From the NCBI GenBank assembly GCA_037013495.1, contig CM072811.1:14638659-14702658 (forward strand): a stretch of DNA of 64,000 bases, read 5' to 3'. The notes beneath the pieces are model-generated. The model worked only from the letters and a program-made list of their open reading frames with translations. It was not told where the DNA came from and made no database searches. Positions 10,655-22,492 of this stretch are shown piece by piece. Source of the DNA: Hippophae tibetana. Its lineage: Eukaryota; Streptophyta; Magnoliopsida; Rosales; Elaeagnaceae. How positions within the stretch are numbered: position 1 is the first letter of the stretch; each line of letters opens with the position of its first letter. The position numbers and the translations under genes are program-made.

Positions 10655-10690
10655 ACATTGAGGACAATGTAAGTTCTAGGTTGGGGGTGG
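10655..10690 (+). other. Internal hairpin and PPT-like purine tract
   Basis: ACATTG (10655-10660), loop AGGA, CAATGT (10665-10670) is followed by the purine-rich tract AGGTTGGGGGTGG (10678-10690). Athila-2 has the same pair at 51052-51088. The tract resembles the real PPT next to the 3' LTR and could prime a second plus strand. Confidence 0.55.
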
Positions 10691-12202
10691 TGAAAAGTTA
10701 CCATGCTATATATAAAAAAAAAATTATCACAAAAATGTATCATATCTTTAAATCAAATTTAAGTAAATAGTTAAAGTCTTTGGTACTGTTAGATTAATTT
10801 TTGAAAACATATCATGAAATATTTTGTAATTATTTTTGATAATTAGTTAGTTTTTGTCATAACTAGTATTTCTTGATAAAATGTGGAAATTATATTAAAC
10901 CCAAAATCGGTGTTTATGAATTTTTTTTAGTGGAGACTACCCTTGTGAGATATAATTTGAGCCTAATTTCTTTTATTCAGAGTGAAATATATATTTTTTC
11001 TACTCCAAACACATTTCTTATTTATTCAAAAAGTTTAGATGATCTCTATAGGTATTAGCATTGAATGTATGAATTTTTTTCTCATCTTAATAGAGTATCA
11101 TATATTTTTGATTATTATTTTTGCTTAGATTAAATGATTTGAGTAGAAATTGATAGTATATGCTTATATCTCATTTATGCATGACTGTTACAAAAACAAA
11201 AAGACATATCTGGGGTTACCTAAACCAAGATCAAACAGAAAAGCCAAAAAAATTAACCACTCACCAAAATCCAAAAAAATGTACAATCTGTACATGGGTT
11301 GACTCTCTAAAAAAAAAAAAAAAAAAAAAAAAAATAAAATAGAGAGATAAAAAAATAGTATCATCTACATACTATGACCCACATTGCCTACAAAGTTGTG
11401 AGTAAAGGCTAATTACAAAAGAAAGATATAGGAAGTAATTCCCTAAAAAGTCATTGCAATTTCTTCATTTGTTAAAGCATATATCTTGAAATTCTTTCTT
11501 AATGAGTTTGATTTATGCATGAAAATAATTTTTGTATATGATATCTTTATAATTTATACATTCGATTCCTTTCATGAGATCAATGTTAAAATAACACTTT
11601 GAGCCTTTATTCTTTATACATATGCGAACATATTAGTTCATTTCTATACATCAACTCTTTCGCATATAAATTAGTATGAGTGTTTGAACCCATAGGATTC
11701 AGTGCTTTGAGAGTATTGACTTGTGAGGAATAGAGTCGAAGCGAATACTGATTCATGACACTGAAATTGGGTAAAATTAAATTGATACATTTTTGAAATG
11801 AAATATGAAAATGATTTTCGACTAATTATTATAATAAAATCATGATTGTTTAAAGAGATTAAAATAACTTATGCTTGAGATTTCAATTATGATCTTAAAA
11901 GAGATTAAAAAGTATGAGATATTTTTGTGATATGTTGTGTTCTTTTACTCTTAAATTAATTTTTGATTGTGTTGTAATTTTAATTTTTGATTTGATTGTT
12001 TTTATCTTTACATTTAGTTCAATGTTTGTGGGTATCATTACTGAAAACCCTCACGAGACTCAAACTCGTCCACTAGGGCAACCTAGGGGTTTAACGGCTT
12101 GTTGCATAGGCTAAATGCAACCGTTTCAATCCACGAAAGTGATTTAGGATAGTTTAATTTTTAGCTTTTATCGCTTCTCTTGCTAAGAGACTAGCAAGAA
12201 GC

Positions 12203-12215
12203 TGGTTGGGGGTTG
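12203..12215 (+). other. Polypurine tract of Athila-1
   Basis: The G-rich tract TGGTTGGGGGTTG directly abuts the TG of the 3' LTR, as expected for the plus-strand primer site. Confidence 0.85.
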
Positions 12216-14143
12216 TGATGAGTGCTCAAAAAGCACTAAAATAACCATGATTTTATGTACCTTAATTGATTAAAAATACATATATTTATATGTTTTATCA
12301 TATATTTATATAAATTTGTCTTTTTCGGAATCACGGGTATTTTTATTGTTTTTCAGGTATTTTGGCTTAAAAACGCAATGTAAAGACTTAAAGAGGAATA
12401 TTTGAAGCAATACATCACAAATATATCAATAAATAAGTGAGAAAAGGTCAACAAACATGGAAAAATCGGACGAAATGGGTCGAAAAGGTCAAAAATGTCA
12501 AAAAGACGGAAATCGCGCGTCGTAGCCCGGCCGTGCGCGCAGCCCAGCGCCCCAGCGCCCAGCAGCCGCCCATCCGCGCGCCCAACGCGTTTTCGCCCCA
12601 TTTTTCACGTGCAGCCGCCCCTGTGACGTCATGCTGACGTCATTGATGACATCAGCAAGTCCAATACGCGTTTTTACATTTTTTAATATTTTTTTAACAT
12701 TTTTTTACTCATTTTTTCTCTCCATCCTCACCTATAAATACCCCCCTTCCATTCACTTCAAATCACACCTTAAAAACTCACTTCTCTCTTCTTTCTTTCT
12801 CTCATTTCTTAGTTTTTAGTTTCTCTTAGTTTCTTTCTAAGTTTCTAAGCTTTTCTTAGTTTTTCTCTTAGTTTTTAGTTCAATTCTCTTAGGTTTAGTG
12901 TTCTTCTCTTTTTGAGAGGAACTTGTAATGTTTTTGTAATAATTTAGATTTTTGATTCAATATATGGAAGTGCAAATTCCGCTCGGAGGTTTTCTAGCAA
13001 CGGGAATAGCGTCGAAGTTCTGTAAGGATTTTATTTTCTTTACAGTTATTTTTATGCTTTATTCTTACATGTTATATTCAACTTGTCTGTGGTTAAATTT
13101 AACTATGCTAGCTGTTTAGTAAAAATGATGTAATAACGACGTTGTTATGCTTGCGAAATATTAAATAGGTAAAAATCTTTAAAATGAATTGATTTTGTTT
13201 TTATTCAAGATTTTATATTAAGAATGTTAGAGAGAAATATATTATTTTTCATTACAAACTTAAACCCGAAAATTAGATTTTAAGGTTTAGTTATCCGGTC
13301 TAATTTAGAGTAGTGCTCTTTTATTTGTTGGTACAATCGCCCGGTAGTTAGAGTGAAACTCTATTTCAAAAGTTTTTATAAGAATTATTATGAGAAAATG
13401 TATTGACAACATGTTTTCAATAGTGGTTTTAAAACTTGAAAGTTAGTACTCGGATAATTAAATTCTTAGGTTTAATTTGGACACCTTGAATAAAGTTTAA
13501 ACTGTCTAACCCCACCAAAGGTGGCATTTAAATGGTTCATTTTCAATCTCTTAGAAAAAGGAATTAATTTAATTAAGCATATTAGTTATCAACCCCACCC
13601 ATAGGTGTTAATTGATTTGTTTAGTTAACAAAGAATATCTAACCCCACCAAAGGTGGTATTTATATAAAAAAGAGAGAATCAATAAAATGTCAATTTATA
13701 TCTTTAATAACCTAGTTAATATGAGCAAGCATAATTAATTTAGTTATTATATCCATAAATACTCCGCTAATATAAATGATAAAAATTTGCATGAACATTT
13801 ATTGAATCCGTATATATGTTTATTTCTAGATAATTATTTGAATTTGTATCTATGTTTATTTTTATGATTTTAGATTATATTTAATTAATCTGTATATATG
13901 TTTTATTTTATGTTATTAGATTAGGAACACAAAAACCAAACTATCGTGACAGGATGTTTAGGATTTAATTTCGTTTTTAAAAGGTTGAATAATAAGTTAA
14001 AAACCACATACATTCCTTCCTTAGATCGACCTTGGGAGTATACTTATCATTTTCTACGAAATGATTCGTGCACTTGCGAGAGTTTTATAAATATTAAAAC
14101 CAAAGTATTTGCGGGAATCGGCGATGCCGGTTTTCGTTCATCA
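12216..14143 (+). repeat. Athila-1 3' LTR
   Basis: A 1928-bp copy of the 5' LTR, shorter only by the 31-bp GC-rich segment. It carries the same G-box and TGACGTCA pair, and TATAAATA at 12733-12740. It ends CA at 14143 followed by TSD GTACT. Confidence 0.95.
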
Positions 14144-14148
14144 GTACT
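14144..14148. repeat. Target site duplication GTACT, right copy
   Basis: Identical to 837-841 and directly after the 3' LTR. Confidence 0.95.
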
Positions 14149-14360
14149 CTAAAAGCTCGAAGAAACAAAATTATAGTCTGAGCTAAATTCTTACCATTAA
14201 TTGAATAACCTTTGATAGCTCGATCTAATGTGCCAAGTAATTTTTTCTTTACTACTTGTTTATTGTGTAAGAGATGATGATAAGTCCTGGGCTAAGCACC
14301 TCTTTATATAGAGGCACCAAGTTTCTCTTTCTAATTAACTAACATGCATTTATTAGGGGA
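14149..14360. other. Right flank of Athila-1, unassigned
   Basis: Short non-coding stretch. It contains a near-palindromic TATA-like sequence at about 14310-14326 that reads as a TATA box on the minus strand (CTATATAAAGAGG), suggesting an old antisense promoter or LTR piece. No gene is visible. Confidence 0.35.
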
Positions 14361-14895
14361 TGATAATTGTATTTTATATAGTTATTTTCATCTATTTTAT
14401 TAATTATAATTGCTATGTTCTTGACATTTTTAGTTAATTTTAGTTGAATAAATTAATATTTATTGTTTATTTGTTAAAGAATATATTTTTAAGAAAATTT
14501 AATAATTTGAATCGAAACATACTTAATTGCAAGTTTATGTTTAAAAATATAATTTAAAATAAAAGAGTACTTAATTGCAATAAGTAAAAGTCCAAAATAT
14601 AATTTAAATTAAAATCGGGTTTAATTGTAATTAACAAAAGTTTAAAAGTTAATTTAAATTAGAAAAGGGCTTAATTTCAATTAAAGAAATTTTAAAAGTT
14701 AATTTGAATTAAATTGGAGGGCTAAAATGAAATTAAGGAAATTTATTTTCTGCGCAGGAAAAAGAGGCCACACGCGTAATCACAAATGCGCGACACCAAC
14801 TGTGTGATCAGGCAATGGACGGCTACGATGAGGCACGTGAGACCAGACGCGAAAAAAGAGATTGGATGCAGGAATTCAGGTGCACGTTCTCGGCA
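14361..14895 (+). repeat. Partial LTR of the Athila-2 family
   Basis: From TGATAATTGTATTTTATATA onward this follows the start of the Athila-2 LTRs (43808 and 52263) through the AT-rich part and into the GC-richer part after TTTTCTGCGCAGGA, with much divergence. It stops without the LTR 3' half and meets antisense Athila gag/protease DNA at about 14896. The small ORFs here are not coding. Confidence 0.7.
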
Positions 14896-14896
14896 C

Positions 14897-15069
14897 CCCG
14901 TGTGGAAGTTTGTTTTGGAATATAGCACTACTAACTTCTATCAAAGAAACCATCACAAATTCACAAAATCATCTCTTCCTTGTGAAGATGTCTTTCATGA
15001 ACTTCCAATAATTGGGCATTTGTTCCAAAGCTTCCACTTATCCAATGTTGATATGAATTTTCTTAAGAA
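14897..15069 (-). pseudogene. Antisense Athila gag-protease linker, part 1
   Basis: The minus strand reads ILKKIHINI, VEALEQMPNYWKFMKDIF and SLIEVSSAIFQNKLP, the conserved Athila segment just before the protease, with at least two in-frame stops. The solo LTR at 15070 interrupts it, and the reading resumes at 16950. It is an old dead element older than the solo LTR. Confidence 0.75.
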
Positions 15070-16954
15070 TGATGAGTGCTCAAAAAGCACTAAAATAACC
15101 ATGATTTTATGCACATTAATTGATTAAAAATATATATATTTATATGTTTTATCATATATTTATATAAATTTGTCTTTTTCGGAATCACGGGTATTTTTAT
15201 TGTTTTTCAGGTATTTTGGCTTAAAAACGAAACTTAAAGACTCAAAGAGGAATACTTGAAGCAATACATCACAAATATATTAATAAATAAATGGGGAAAG
15301 GTCAACAAACATGGAAAAATTGGACAAAATGGGTCAAAAAGGTCAAAAATGTCAAAAATGTCAAAAATGTCAAAAAGGAGAAAATCGCGCCCAGCTGCCC
15401 AACCGCGCGCCCAGTAGCTCCTTCCGCGCGCGCCGACGCCTTTTCGCCTCATTGTTCACGTGCAGCCGCCCCCATGACGTCATGATGACATCATTAATGA
15501 CCTCAGCATTTCCATTACGCGTTTTTACATTTTTTTAACATTTTTTACTCATTTCTTCTCTCCATCCTCACCTATAAATACCCCCTTCCCTTCACTTCAA
15601 AACACACTTCTCTCTTCTTTCTTTCTCTCATTTCTTAGTTTTTGAGTTTTTCTTAGTTTCTTTCTTAGTTTCTAAGCTTTTCTTAGTTTCTTTCTTAGTT
15701 TTTAGTTCAATTCTCTTTTTGAGAGGAACTTGTAATGTTTTTGTAATAATTTAGCTTTTTGATTCAATAAATGGGAGTGCAAATTCTGCTTGGAGGTTTT
15801 CCAGCAACGGGAATAGCGTCGAAGTTCTGTAACGATTTTATTTTCTTTACAGTTATTTTTATGCTTTATTCTTACATGTTATATTTAATTTGTCTGTGAT
15901 TAAATTTAACTGTGCTGGCTGTTTATAAACATGATGTAATAATAACGTTGTTATGCTTGCGAAATATTAAATAGGTAAAAATTTCTAAAATGAATTGATT
16001 TTATTTTTATTCAAGATTTATATTAAGAATGTTAGAGAGAAATATATTATTTTTCATTACAAACTTAAATCTGAAAATTAGATTTTAAGGTTTAGTTATC
16101 CGGTCTAATTTAGAGTAGTGCTCTTTTATTTGTTGGTACAATCGCCCGGTAGTTAGAGTGAAACTCTATTTCAAAAGTTTTTATAAGAATTATTATGTGA
16201 AAATGTATTGACAACATGTTTTCAATAGTGGTTTTAAAACTTGAAAGTTAGTACTCGGATAATTAAATTCTTATGTTTAATTTGGACACCTTGAATAAAG
16301 TTTAAATTGTCTAACCCCACCAAAGGTGGCATTTAAATGGTTCATTTTCAATCTCTTAGAAAAAGGAAATAATTTAATTAACCAAATTAGTTATAACCCC
16401 ACCCATAGGTGTTAATTGATTTGTTTAGTTAACAAAGAATATCTAACCCTACCAAAGGTGGTATTTATATAAAAAAGAGAGAATAAATAAAATATCAATT
16501 TATATCTTTAATAACCTAGATAATATGAGCAAGCATAATTAATTTAGTTATTATATCCATAAATACTCCACTAATATAAATGATAAAATTTGCATAAATA
16601 TTTATTGAATCTGTATTTATATTTATTTTTAGATAAATATTTATTGAATTTGTATCTATGTTTATTTTTATGTTATTAGATTATATTTAATTAATCTATA
16701 TATATGTTTATTTTTATGTTATTAGATTAGGAACACAAAAACCAAACTATCGTGACAGGATGTTTAGGATTTAATTTCGTTTTTAAAAGTTTGAATAATA
16801 AATTAAAAACCACATACATTCCTTCCTTAGATCGACCTTGGGAGTATACTAATCATTTTCTACGAAATGATTCGTGCACTTGCGAGAGTTTTATAAATAT
16901 TAAAACCAAAGTATTGGCAAGAATCGGCGATGCCGGTTTTCGCTCATAAAAGAA
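15065..16954 (+). mobile_element. Solo LTR of the Athila-1 family with TSD AAGAA
   Basis: The LTR runs 15070-16949 (1880 bp), begins TGATGAGTGCTC and ends CGCTCATAA, with the terminal CA mutated to AA. AAGAA flanks both sides (15065-15069 and 16950-16954). There is no internal sequence, so the two LTRs of a full element recombined. It is clearly more diverged than the Athila-1 LTRs, and its GC-rich block is shorter. It interrupts an antisense Athila gag remnant. Confidence 0.93.
15573..15580 (+). promoter_or_regulatory. TATA box in the solo LTR
   Basis: TATAAATA at the position matching 1390 and 12733. G-box and TGACGTCA motifs are upstream, so this solo LTR could still act as a promoter into downstream DNA. 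Confidence 0.5.
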
Positions 16955-17640
16955 CATCAAGAAATATCTTAAATTGAAGATCTTTACCATGTTTTTGAAA
17001 TTACTGAGGAAATGGTAGAGGTAGTTTGTTTTGTTATTGCCACAATAATTTGAGCACCATATTTTTTTTTCTTTCACTTTTTAGAATCCATTCAGTTTGC
17101 TCCTACACTTTCTCCTCTTTATCTTTAGTGAAAGTGGGAACTTTTTGATTTTTTTAACATTCATTGGGGTGTCTATTTCCTTTCCATTTCAAAGAGTAAT
17201 CAGTTTGTAAAATTCGTTTCCTTCCCTTCTTGGGACTTTTGTATCACTTGGAAGGGTTCTTTGAGACCGATTGTAAGCTCATTATAAAGCTAATCCACTT
17301 GATTTTCCCAATTCCTTACTAATTTAGCTTGGCTTTGAATCATTGAATCATTCTTGGCCATGTATTCTTAAAGAAAATACTCCAAAGAGGTAGATTACCC
17401 ATTAAGTTGGTTTCTTTGTTGTTATTGAAATCTAGGTAGATACATTGGTCGATTAGGCATGCAAGAGCTTGCTTGATTAGCACCTTGATTGTTCCAAGAA
17501 AGATTTGGATGTTGCCTCTATCCTGGGTTATATGTGTTTGATTATGGATTATGGTCTAGGTTCACATTAGCCACATAACATTATGATTCATGATTATTAG
17601 GAAAACTATCAAACATAACAAATGATCACCACCACAAAAG
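16955..17640 (-). pseudogene. Antisense Athila gag C-terminal remnant, part 2
   Basis: Read on the minus strand, this shows SNTYNPG, HPNLSWNNQGA, LEYFL-EYMAKNDSMIQSQ and NKLPLPFPQ segments typical of the Athila Gag C terminus and gag-protease linker, with several stops and frame changes. It joins 14897-15069 when the solo LTR is removed. N-terminal gag is not recognisable further right. Confidence 0.75.
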
Positions 17641-18340
17641 TCACACAAGACGTTGCTAAATCTTGTAGATTTTCTCAAATAAATAAGTATACTATTAAGA
17701 TAATGAAGCTAATATTAACTCTAATAAGTTATAATTATGAAGCACTCAATGACTAAGATAGTGAACAAGAAAATTCTAGTGATCTGAAGATGGTGAAAGC
17801 AATTATTGTACCTGCACTATGATTTCTACTGCACACTTTGATTCTAGCTTGAATGAAGAAAATGAAGGAGAAAACTCTTCTTCTTATTAATCAAATTTAA
17901 TGTTTCAAGCTTTGATGAAGTATTCTTTGATTGTCTAGGTGATAAGAAAGAGAGATAAACTTTTTATTGAAATCACTGAAATAAATGATAAGATTAACAC
18001 ACTTAAAACTAACTCCTATATTCTAGAGAAACAAAATAAAGAACTCTCTAAAAATATAGTGCCTTGAGTTTGAATCTTACATGAATAGAACAGGAAAATA
18101 ATAATCTCAGAAAAGAACATCCTATAGAGACTATGAGGAGCCTAAACATAGGGGCTAAACAATTAAAAAAATGTTTTAGCATTGTAAGTGTCAAGGTGAT
18201 ACGTATGTCCATTCTTATAAGGATAAGAGTTTCACACCATAAACATCAAAGACCATAATTGTGAGGCTTTCTAGCTCTTTTCCTACTCTTACTAATTGTC
18301 CAAACATCCATTACACTTATGGTAAAAAAACTATTAAGTT
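17641..18340 (+). other. Unassigned, possibly a decayed Copia gag
   Basis: The plus strand around 17840-18060 gives broken peptides with acidic residues followed by a Lys/Asn/Leu coiled-coil-like stretch (EINDKINTLKTNSYILEKQNKEL). This resembles the C-terminal part of some plant Copia Gags. Stops are frequent and no zinc knuckle or pol motif is visible. Weak call. Confidence 0.25.
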
Positions 18341-18844
18341 TTTTCCTATTAATATGCTAACCACAAGTGCACGGATCATGTAAGTTATCGAATGTATTTG
18401 TAAGCACGGATATCAATCTTATGAAATGTTTAACTACTTTGTAGTTGAGTACCAATTTGAATATTACTAATACTATTTGAACAATTGAAAATAAATTGCA
18501 TAAGTTATTAAACTAATGACTAATTAATGAGCGATAAAATATAAGAAAAAGATATAGGAATCTTAATCCCCTATTTTCTTACACTTGTGAACACCTAAAA
18601 ATCCCTATATAATTTCTATATTAATCATAAAATTTAATTGCATCTAACCTAGCATGTAATTCCTATCTTGAGTAACCATTATTCCATATATTAAATTATC
18701 TAATTACACTCTCATGTTAATCCAATCACATATTATTCACTAAATTTACAATTATTGATCTCGGGTATATGAATAATACATATATGCCTAGAAATACTGT
18801 GCATGTTATTTAATTATGACCCATAATAAGATAAGTCTCTCGAA
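18341..18844. other. Non-coding, retroelement LTR-like
   Basis: AT-rich, with an AAGTGCACGGATC motif similar to sequence near the ends of plant Ty3/Gypsy LTRs. I could not find a partner copy in the window. Confidence 0.3.
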
Positions 18845-19440
18845 TCTATGTAATCACCTCTTGTAAATGCATTGTTGAAAGGTGGTTTATGTATTGCATA
18901 ACCAAAATGACATTCTTCTTAAGAAAAAGGTACCATAGATAAGTAAAACTAGTGTTTTTTCGTCCTCGAGTGTGATAGCTATTTCATTGTAGCCCGATTA
19001 ACCATAGTAGGAAATATAAAAATGATTATGTAATCTCTCTAATATTTTATCCATTCATGGAAGTGGAAAGTGATCTTTGTGTGTGATATTATTGAATTTT
19101 TTATAGTCCATGCATACTCTTCACCCCATATTAGTTGGTGTTGGAATTACTTTTTCTTCTTATTGGTTACCATTATCATACCCATCTTCTTAGGCATACA
19201 TTGATTAGTATCACTCATTCACTATCTGTGATATGATAGATTATGCTAGCCTCTAACAATTTCAACACATCCTTTCTCACCATTTACATTATACTTGGTT
19301 TTAATATCCTTTAAGCATATTTCACTGGTTTCATTCCATCTTCTATGATAATCTTATGTATACAAATTGAAAGGCTAATACCTTTGAGATAGTGATAGTC
19401 CACCTAATAATTTAGCTTTTTGGTGTTAGCTATGCTTTGA
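18845..19440 (-). pseudogene. Antisense Athila reverse transcriptase remnant
   Basis: The minus strand reads KDVLKLLEASIIYHIADSE, then RVCMDYKKFNNITHKDHFPLP, SGYNEIAITLEDEKT and YGTFFLRRMSFWLCNT. These are the Athila RT N-terminal and palm segments with frameshifts and stops. The FMDD part would lie left of 18845 but is missing. It cannot belong to the gag remnant at 16955-17640 without rearrangement, because the order is wrong for one antisense element. Confidence 0.75.
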
Positions 19441-20039
19441 GGAAATAAACACTAGTAGAGTCTCACTAATACCCAAATAGGCAAATTGAAGATGATGGGA
19501 AAGTGGCTTCAACACTAATGTTGGTGGTCTTTAGTTGATTGCTTAAATGTAGCCTCCATAAAATGGGAAGCAAAAAGTGATCTATCATTAATACATAACA
19601 TGGGAAGCAAATTAGCTTCCATAAAATTCAATAGTATGTGTGCATAAATTTTAATTGCTCGCAAATTAAAAAAATTACAAGCAGACTAATAGTAATTTTC
19701 CTCGAGGTTGGCTTATAAAGAAATTAGTCGATTGTTTTAAATATTGAAATTAATTCCTAAATTAGTTAAGAAAAAACAATTCCTAAACATTCTTCTAGTA
19801 GTTGGTTGAGAGAAAAGAACTATAAATTCTAATTTACTTTAATGAATAAGATCGCATGTAAATTAATTTATAGGCAAAAATATGATGATGAACGAATATG
19901 AGATTTTAGCAAGCATAATATTTCATTAAAATAAAAAATTAAATAATTCAAATAACAAGTTAGATTTATTGATTTTTTCTTTTTAAATAAGTGAACCCTC
20001 GTGGTCATGGTGAGTTCACTAGAATGGAATAAGAATTGA
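19441..20039. other. AT-rich non-coding DNA
   Basis: No ORF or motif that I can assign. Short Ty3/Gypsy LTR-like phrases occur, and this may be one half of an old LTR split by the unit at 20040-21003. Confidence 0.3.
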
Positions 20040-21003
20040 TTCCTTCCAATTTTAGGTTTGGCTGGACGAAAAAGTGGGACTGTAATTGAATTAATTCCTA
20101 AAAGAGAAGGAATGAGAATTCCTTCTACCCCCTTAAGGAATCATGATTCCATTCCCATTATAATATTTTGTTTCAATTTTACCCCAATCCCAAATATAAC
20201 CCTAAATCATAAGCCTTATACCTTAAACTCTAAACCTAAAACCCAAAAACAAAAACACAAAACCCAAAACCATAAACCATATTTAGAAAAAAAAAATTAA
20301 CTCTAAATATAACATAATCCCTAAATCCTAAACATTATATGCTATACTCTATACCTTCTACTCTATACAATATACCCTAAACCTTAAACCTTAAATCCAA
20401 AAAATCAAAAACCTAAATCCTAAACCCAAAACCCTATTTAGAAAATAATAATTTTAACCCTAAACCTTAATCTACAAACCTTAATCTAAAATATAACCAT
20501 AAACCCTAAGCACTATACCCTAAACCTTATACCCCAAAACCTAAAACTCAAAACCCTAAACCTATTTAGAATAATAATAATTTAAACCCCAAAACCCCAA
20601 ACCTAAACCATAAACCCTAAATAATAAATCCTATACCCTAAACCCTAAATCCTAAACTCTAAATCCTAAACTCCTAAATCCCAAACCTCAAAACCCTAAA
20701 CCATATTTTGAAAAATAATAATTTTAATAATATATTTTACTTTTAAGTAATAATTATTTAGAAAAATAATGATTTCATTAATGTATTTTATCTGATGAAA
20801 AAATAATAATTAAATGATATTATTTAACTTTAATAAATATAGGGGTATTGAGGTAATATACAGTGTTCTTCATTTCATTCTAGTTGTAAACTAAACACTA
20901 TAATACTAATTCCTATTTTGATTACAGTGGTAAAACCAAACAATACTATTTCCTTTCCATTCCATCCCATTCCCAATCCAATTCCATTCCATGAACCAAA
21001 CGC
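20040..21003. mobile_element. Transposon-like unit with GGAATGG-rich ends and telomere-like filling
   Basis: Both ends hold GTTTGG-type motifs and repeated GGAATGG/CCATTCC words in inverted orientation (left about 20040-20160, right about 20930-21003, ending near CATGAACCAAACGCC). The interior is a long stretch of CCCTAAA variants (20190-20710) followed by AT-rich DNA. There is no transposase. This fits a non-autonomous DNA transposon whose core was filled by degenerate telomere-type repeats. Exact termini and TSD are not resolved. Confidence 0.45.
20190..20712. repeat. Degenerate plant telomere-type repeats (CCCTAAA variants)
   Basis: Dozens of imperfect units such as CCTAAACCCTAAATCC, TAAACCTTAAACC and ACCCTAAACC, some perfect CCCTAAA, interspersed with short AT blocks containing ATTTAGAAAATAATAA. 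A simple ORF running into it (20058-20300) is repeat-derived. Confidence 0.8.
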
Positions 21004-22039
21004 CATCTTAATTAATAACTTCCTAGATTGAGCTTGAAATTGATTAATTGGAAACTAAGGAAAATATATAAAACCAACTTTCTTGGTTGGACTGAAAATT
21101 AATTAATTGATAAACTTATGGTAAATGAATTCTTTAATTATAAATCAACATTTGGTTGATCATTAATTTATAATTAAAGACATTTTTAACTAGCTAATTT
21201 AAACTCAGTTAATCAACAATTTCCTTGGTCAGGCTTGAAATTGATAAATAAAATAAAATAAAATTATCATTCATTAATGCACAATTAAACACAGATAATG
21301 CTTCTAATGCTTAATTCTACAATATTTTCTTTAATTATAAATCAAGACTAGGTCCATCATATAATTTATAATCAACGATTTAAAGAATATGAACAAAAAA
21401 TATATAAAACTTTTATTTATTCAAACCATAAAATTGTTCTTCCAAATATTGGAAGCAAAGACTAAAATCCCATACTATAGAATTAGCCAATCATATCTAA
21501 GTTAACAAAAGTTAATTCAACTACGAAAGACATCAGATTATAAAGGGAAATAAAAGATATAACAATAAAAATATCTCATATTGATAAAGGTGATTCTAGA
21601 TTTCTAAATGGGCTATTACTACCGTATTCAGATCTTTGAATCTTATTTACGATTAGGTAGTTTTCTCTCAATATTTGTATATGGATGGTGTGTAATGGCT
21701 ATGGGAGTTAGTGTCTAGTGTATGGTTGAATGATATATGTTTATAAGGGGTTAGGGTTTTTTTATAGGATAAAATTAAGATTGAACATATTTGGAATATG
21801 TATTAGGGTTTCATGTAATATTTTGTACTTGGGCCACGACATGTGTTTTTATATTTTGGAGTGCGAGCACCATTCCATGGTGTGGAAAATTTGGGCCATA
21901 AAGCACATAAATCTTCCCAAAACATTAGTAGACTGGAGATCCTTATGACAAATAATGGATAATGTATCACCGTCACGTGCCCAAAAATCCTAGAATGTTT
22001 ATTTTGAACCTAAGAGCATATGCCTATGGCACGAGTAAT
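21004..22039. other. AT-rich repeat-like DNA
   Basis: Contains diverged internal duplications, for example GCTTGAAATTGAT near 21027 and 21234, and AATTATAAATCAA near 21137 and 21338. The style is that of a Ty3/Gypsy LTR. No coding potential that I can support. Confidence 0.3.
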
Positions 22040-22492
22040 GTTCCACCATGATGTGCATATAAAATTTGGAATTTGATGTTCTTATTCATTTTGACTTATG
22101 TATATTTCCATTAATTACCCCATTTTCAATCTTTTCCTTTGTGTTTACCTAGAAATCTTTCACTTTGACTCTATTCTTCATAAGATATATTATCAATATC
22201 ACATTGATCATATGGGTTCAAGCATTGAAAAAAGTACATGCGAATATAAGATATGTAAATAAGAAAGCAAAAAGGTTCGCATATGTTTATAACAAGAAAG
22301 GCTCAAAAGTGCATAACATGATCTCATGAAAGAAATCAAAGGTTGTGATTATGCATATATCATATTACTCATATCATTCTTCCATCAAAATCATGAAGAA
22401 AAAATATCAAATATGTTTCCCAAGATGAATGAATTTTTTTTTACTTCAAGAGGATTATTTTCTACTACTTGGTAATAGCCATATCACTACTT
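22040..22492 (-). other. Antisense 3' region of an Athila-1-like element
   Basis: On the minus strand it follows Athila-1 around 11440-11700, with shared phrases such as TTTCATGAGATCA, CTTTGAGCCT-like and ATATGCGAAC. It ends where the Gypsy-A LTR begins, so Gypsy-A probably inserted into or beside an old antisense Athila relative. Confidence 0.5.

Larger units (their letters stand above)
10335..12202 (+). other. Long 3' non-coding region of Athila-1
   Basis: Nearly 1.9 kb between the pol stop and the PPT. It contains the two-hairpin cassette, an internal hairpin plus PPT-like tract (10655-10690) and a poly-A run near 11311-11333. It has no env-like ORF; the small ORFs at 10873, 11160 and 11914 have no recognisable domains. 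Diverged copies of this region occur at 31800-33480 (sense) and at 22040-22492, 34835-36175 and 60849-63400 (antisense). Confidence 0.8.
842..14143 (+). mobile_element. Athila-1: full-length Athila-type Ty3/Gypsy retrotransposon with two gag genes
   Basis: Order: 5' LTR 842-2800, PBS, leader, gag1, gag-pol, long 3' non-coding region, PPT, 3' LTR 12216-14143, with TSD GTACT on both sides. The PBS matches the tRNA-Asp type used by Athila elements, and the Gag and protease ([10 protein letters not shown]) sequences are of the Athila type. Pol order is protease, RT, RNase H, integrase. There is no chromodomain and no env-like ORF after pol. The LTRs are nearly identical and gag-pol is unbroken, so insertion is recent and the element may still be competent. 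The unusual feature is a separate complete gag ORF placed before gag-pol. Confidence 0.95.

Noticed and set aside
10873..12114. Possible env-like gene after Athila-1 pol
   Set aside because: Only ORFs of 60-66 residues with no signal peptide plus transmembrane layout that persists in the other copies; the region looks non-coding.
14310..14326. Host gene promoter on the minus strand
   Set aside because: A TATA-like palindrome alone, with no downstream ORF on that strand outside transposon DNA.
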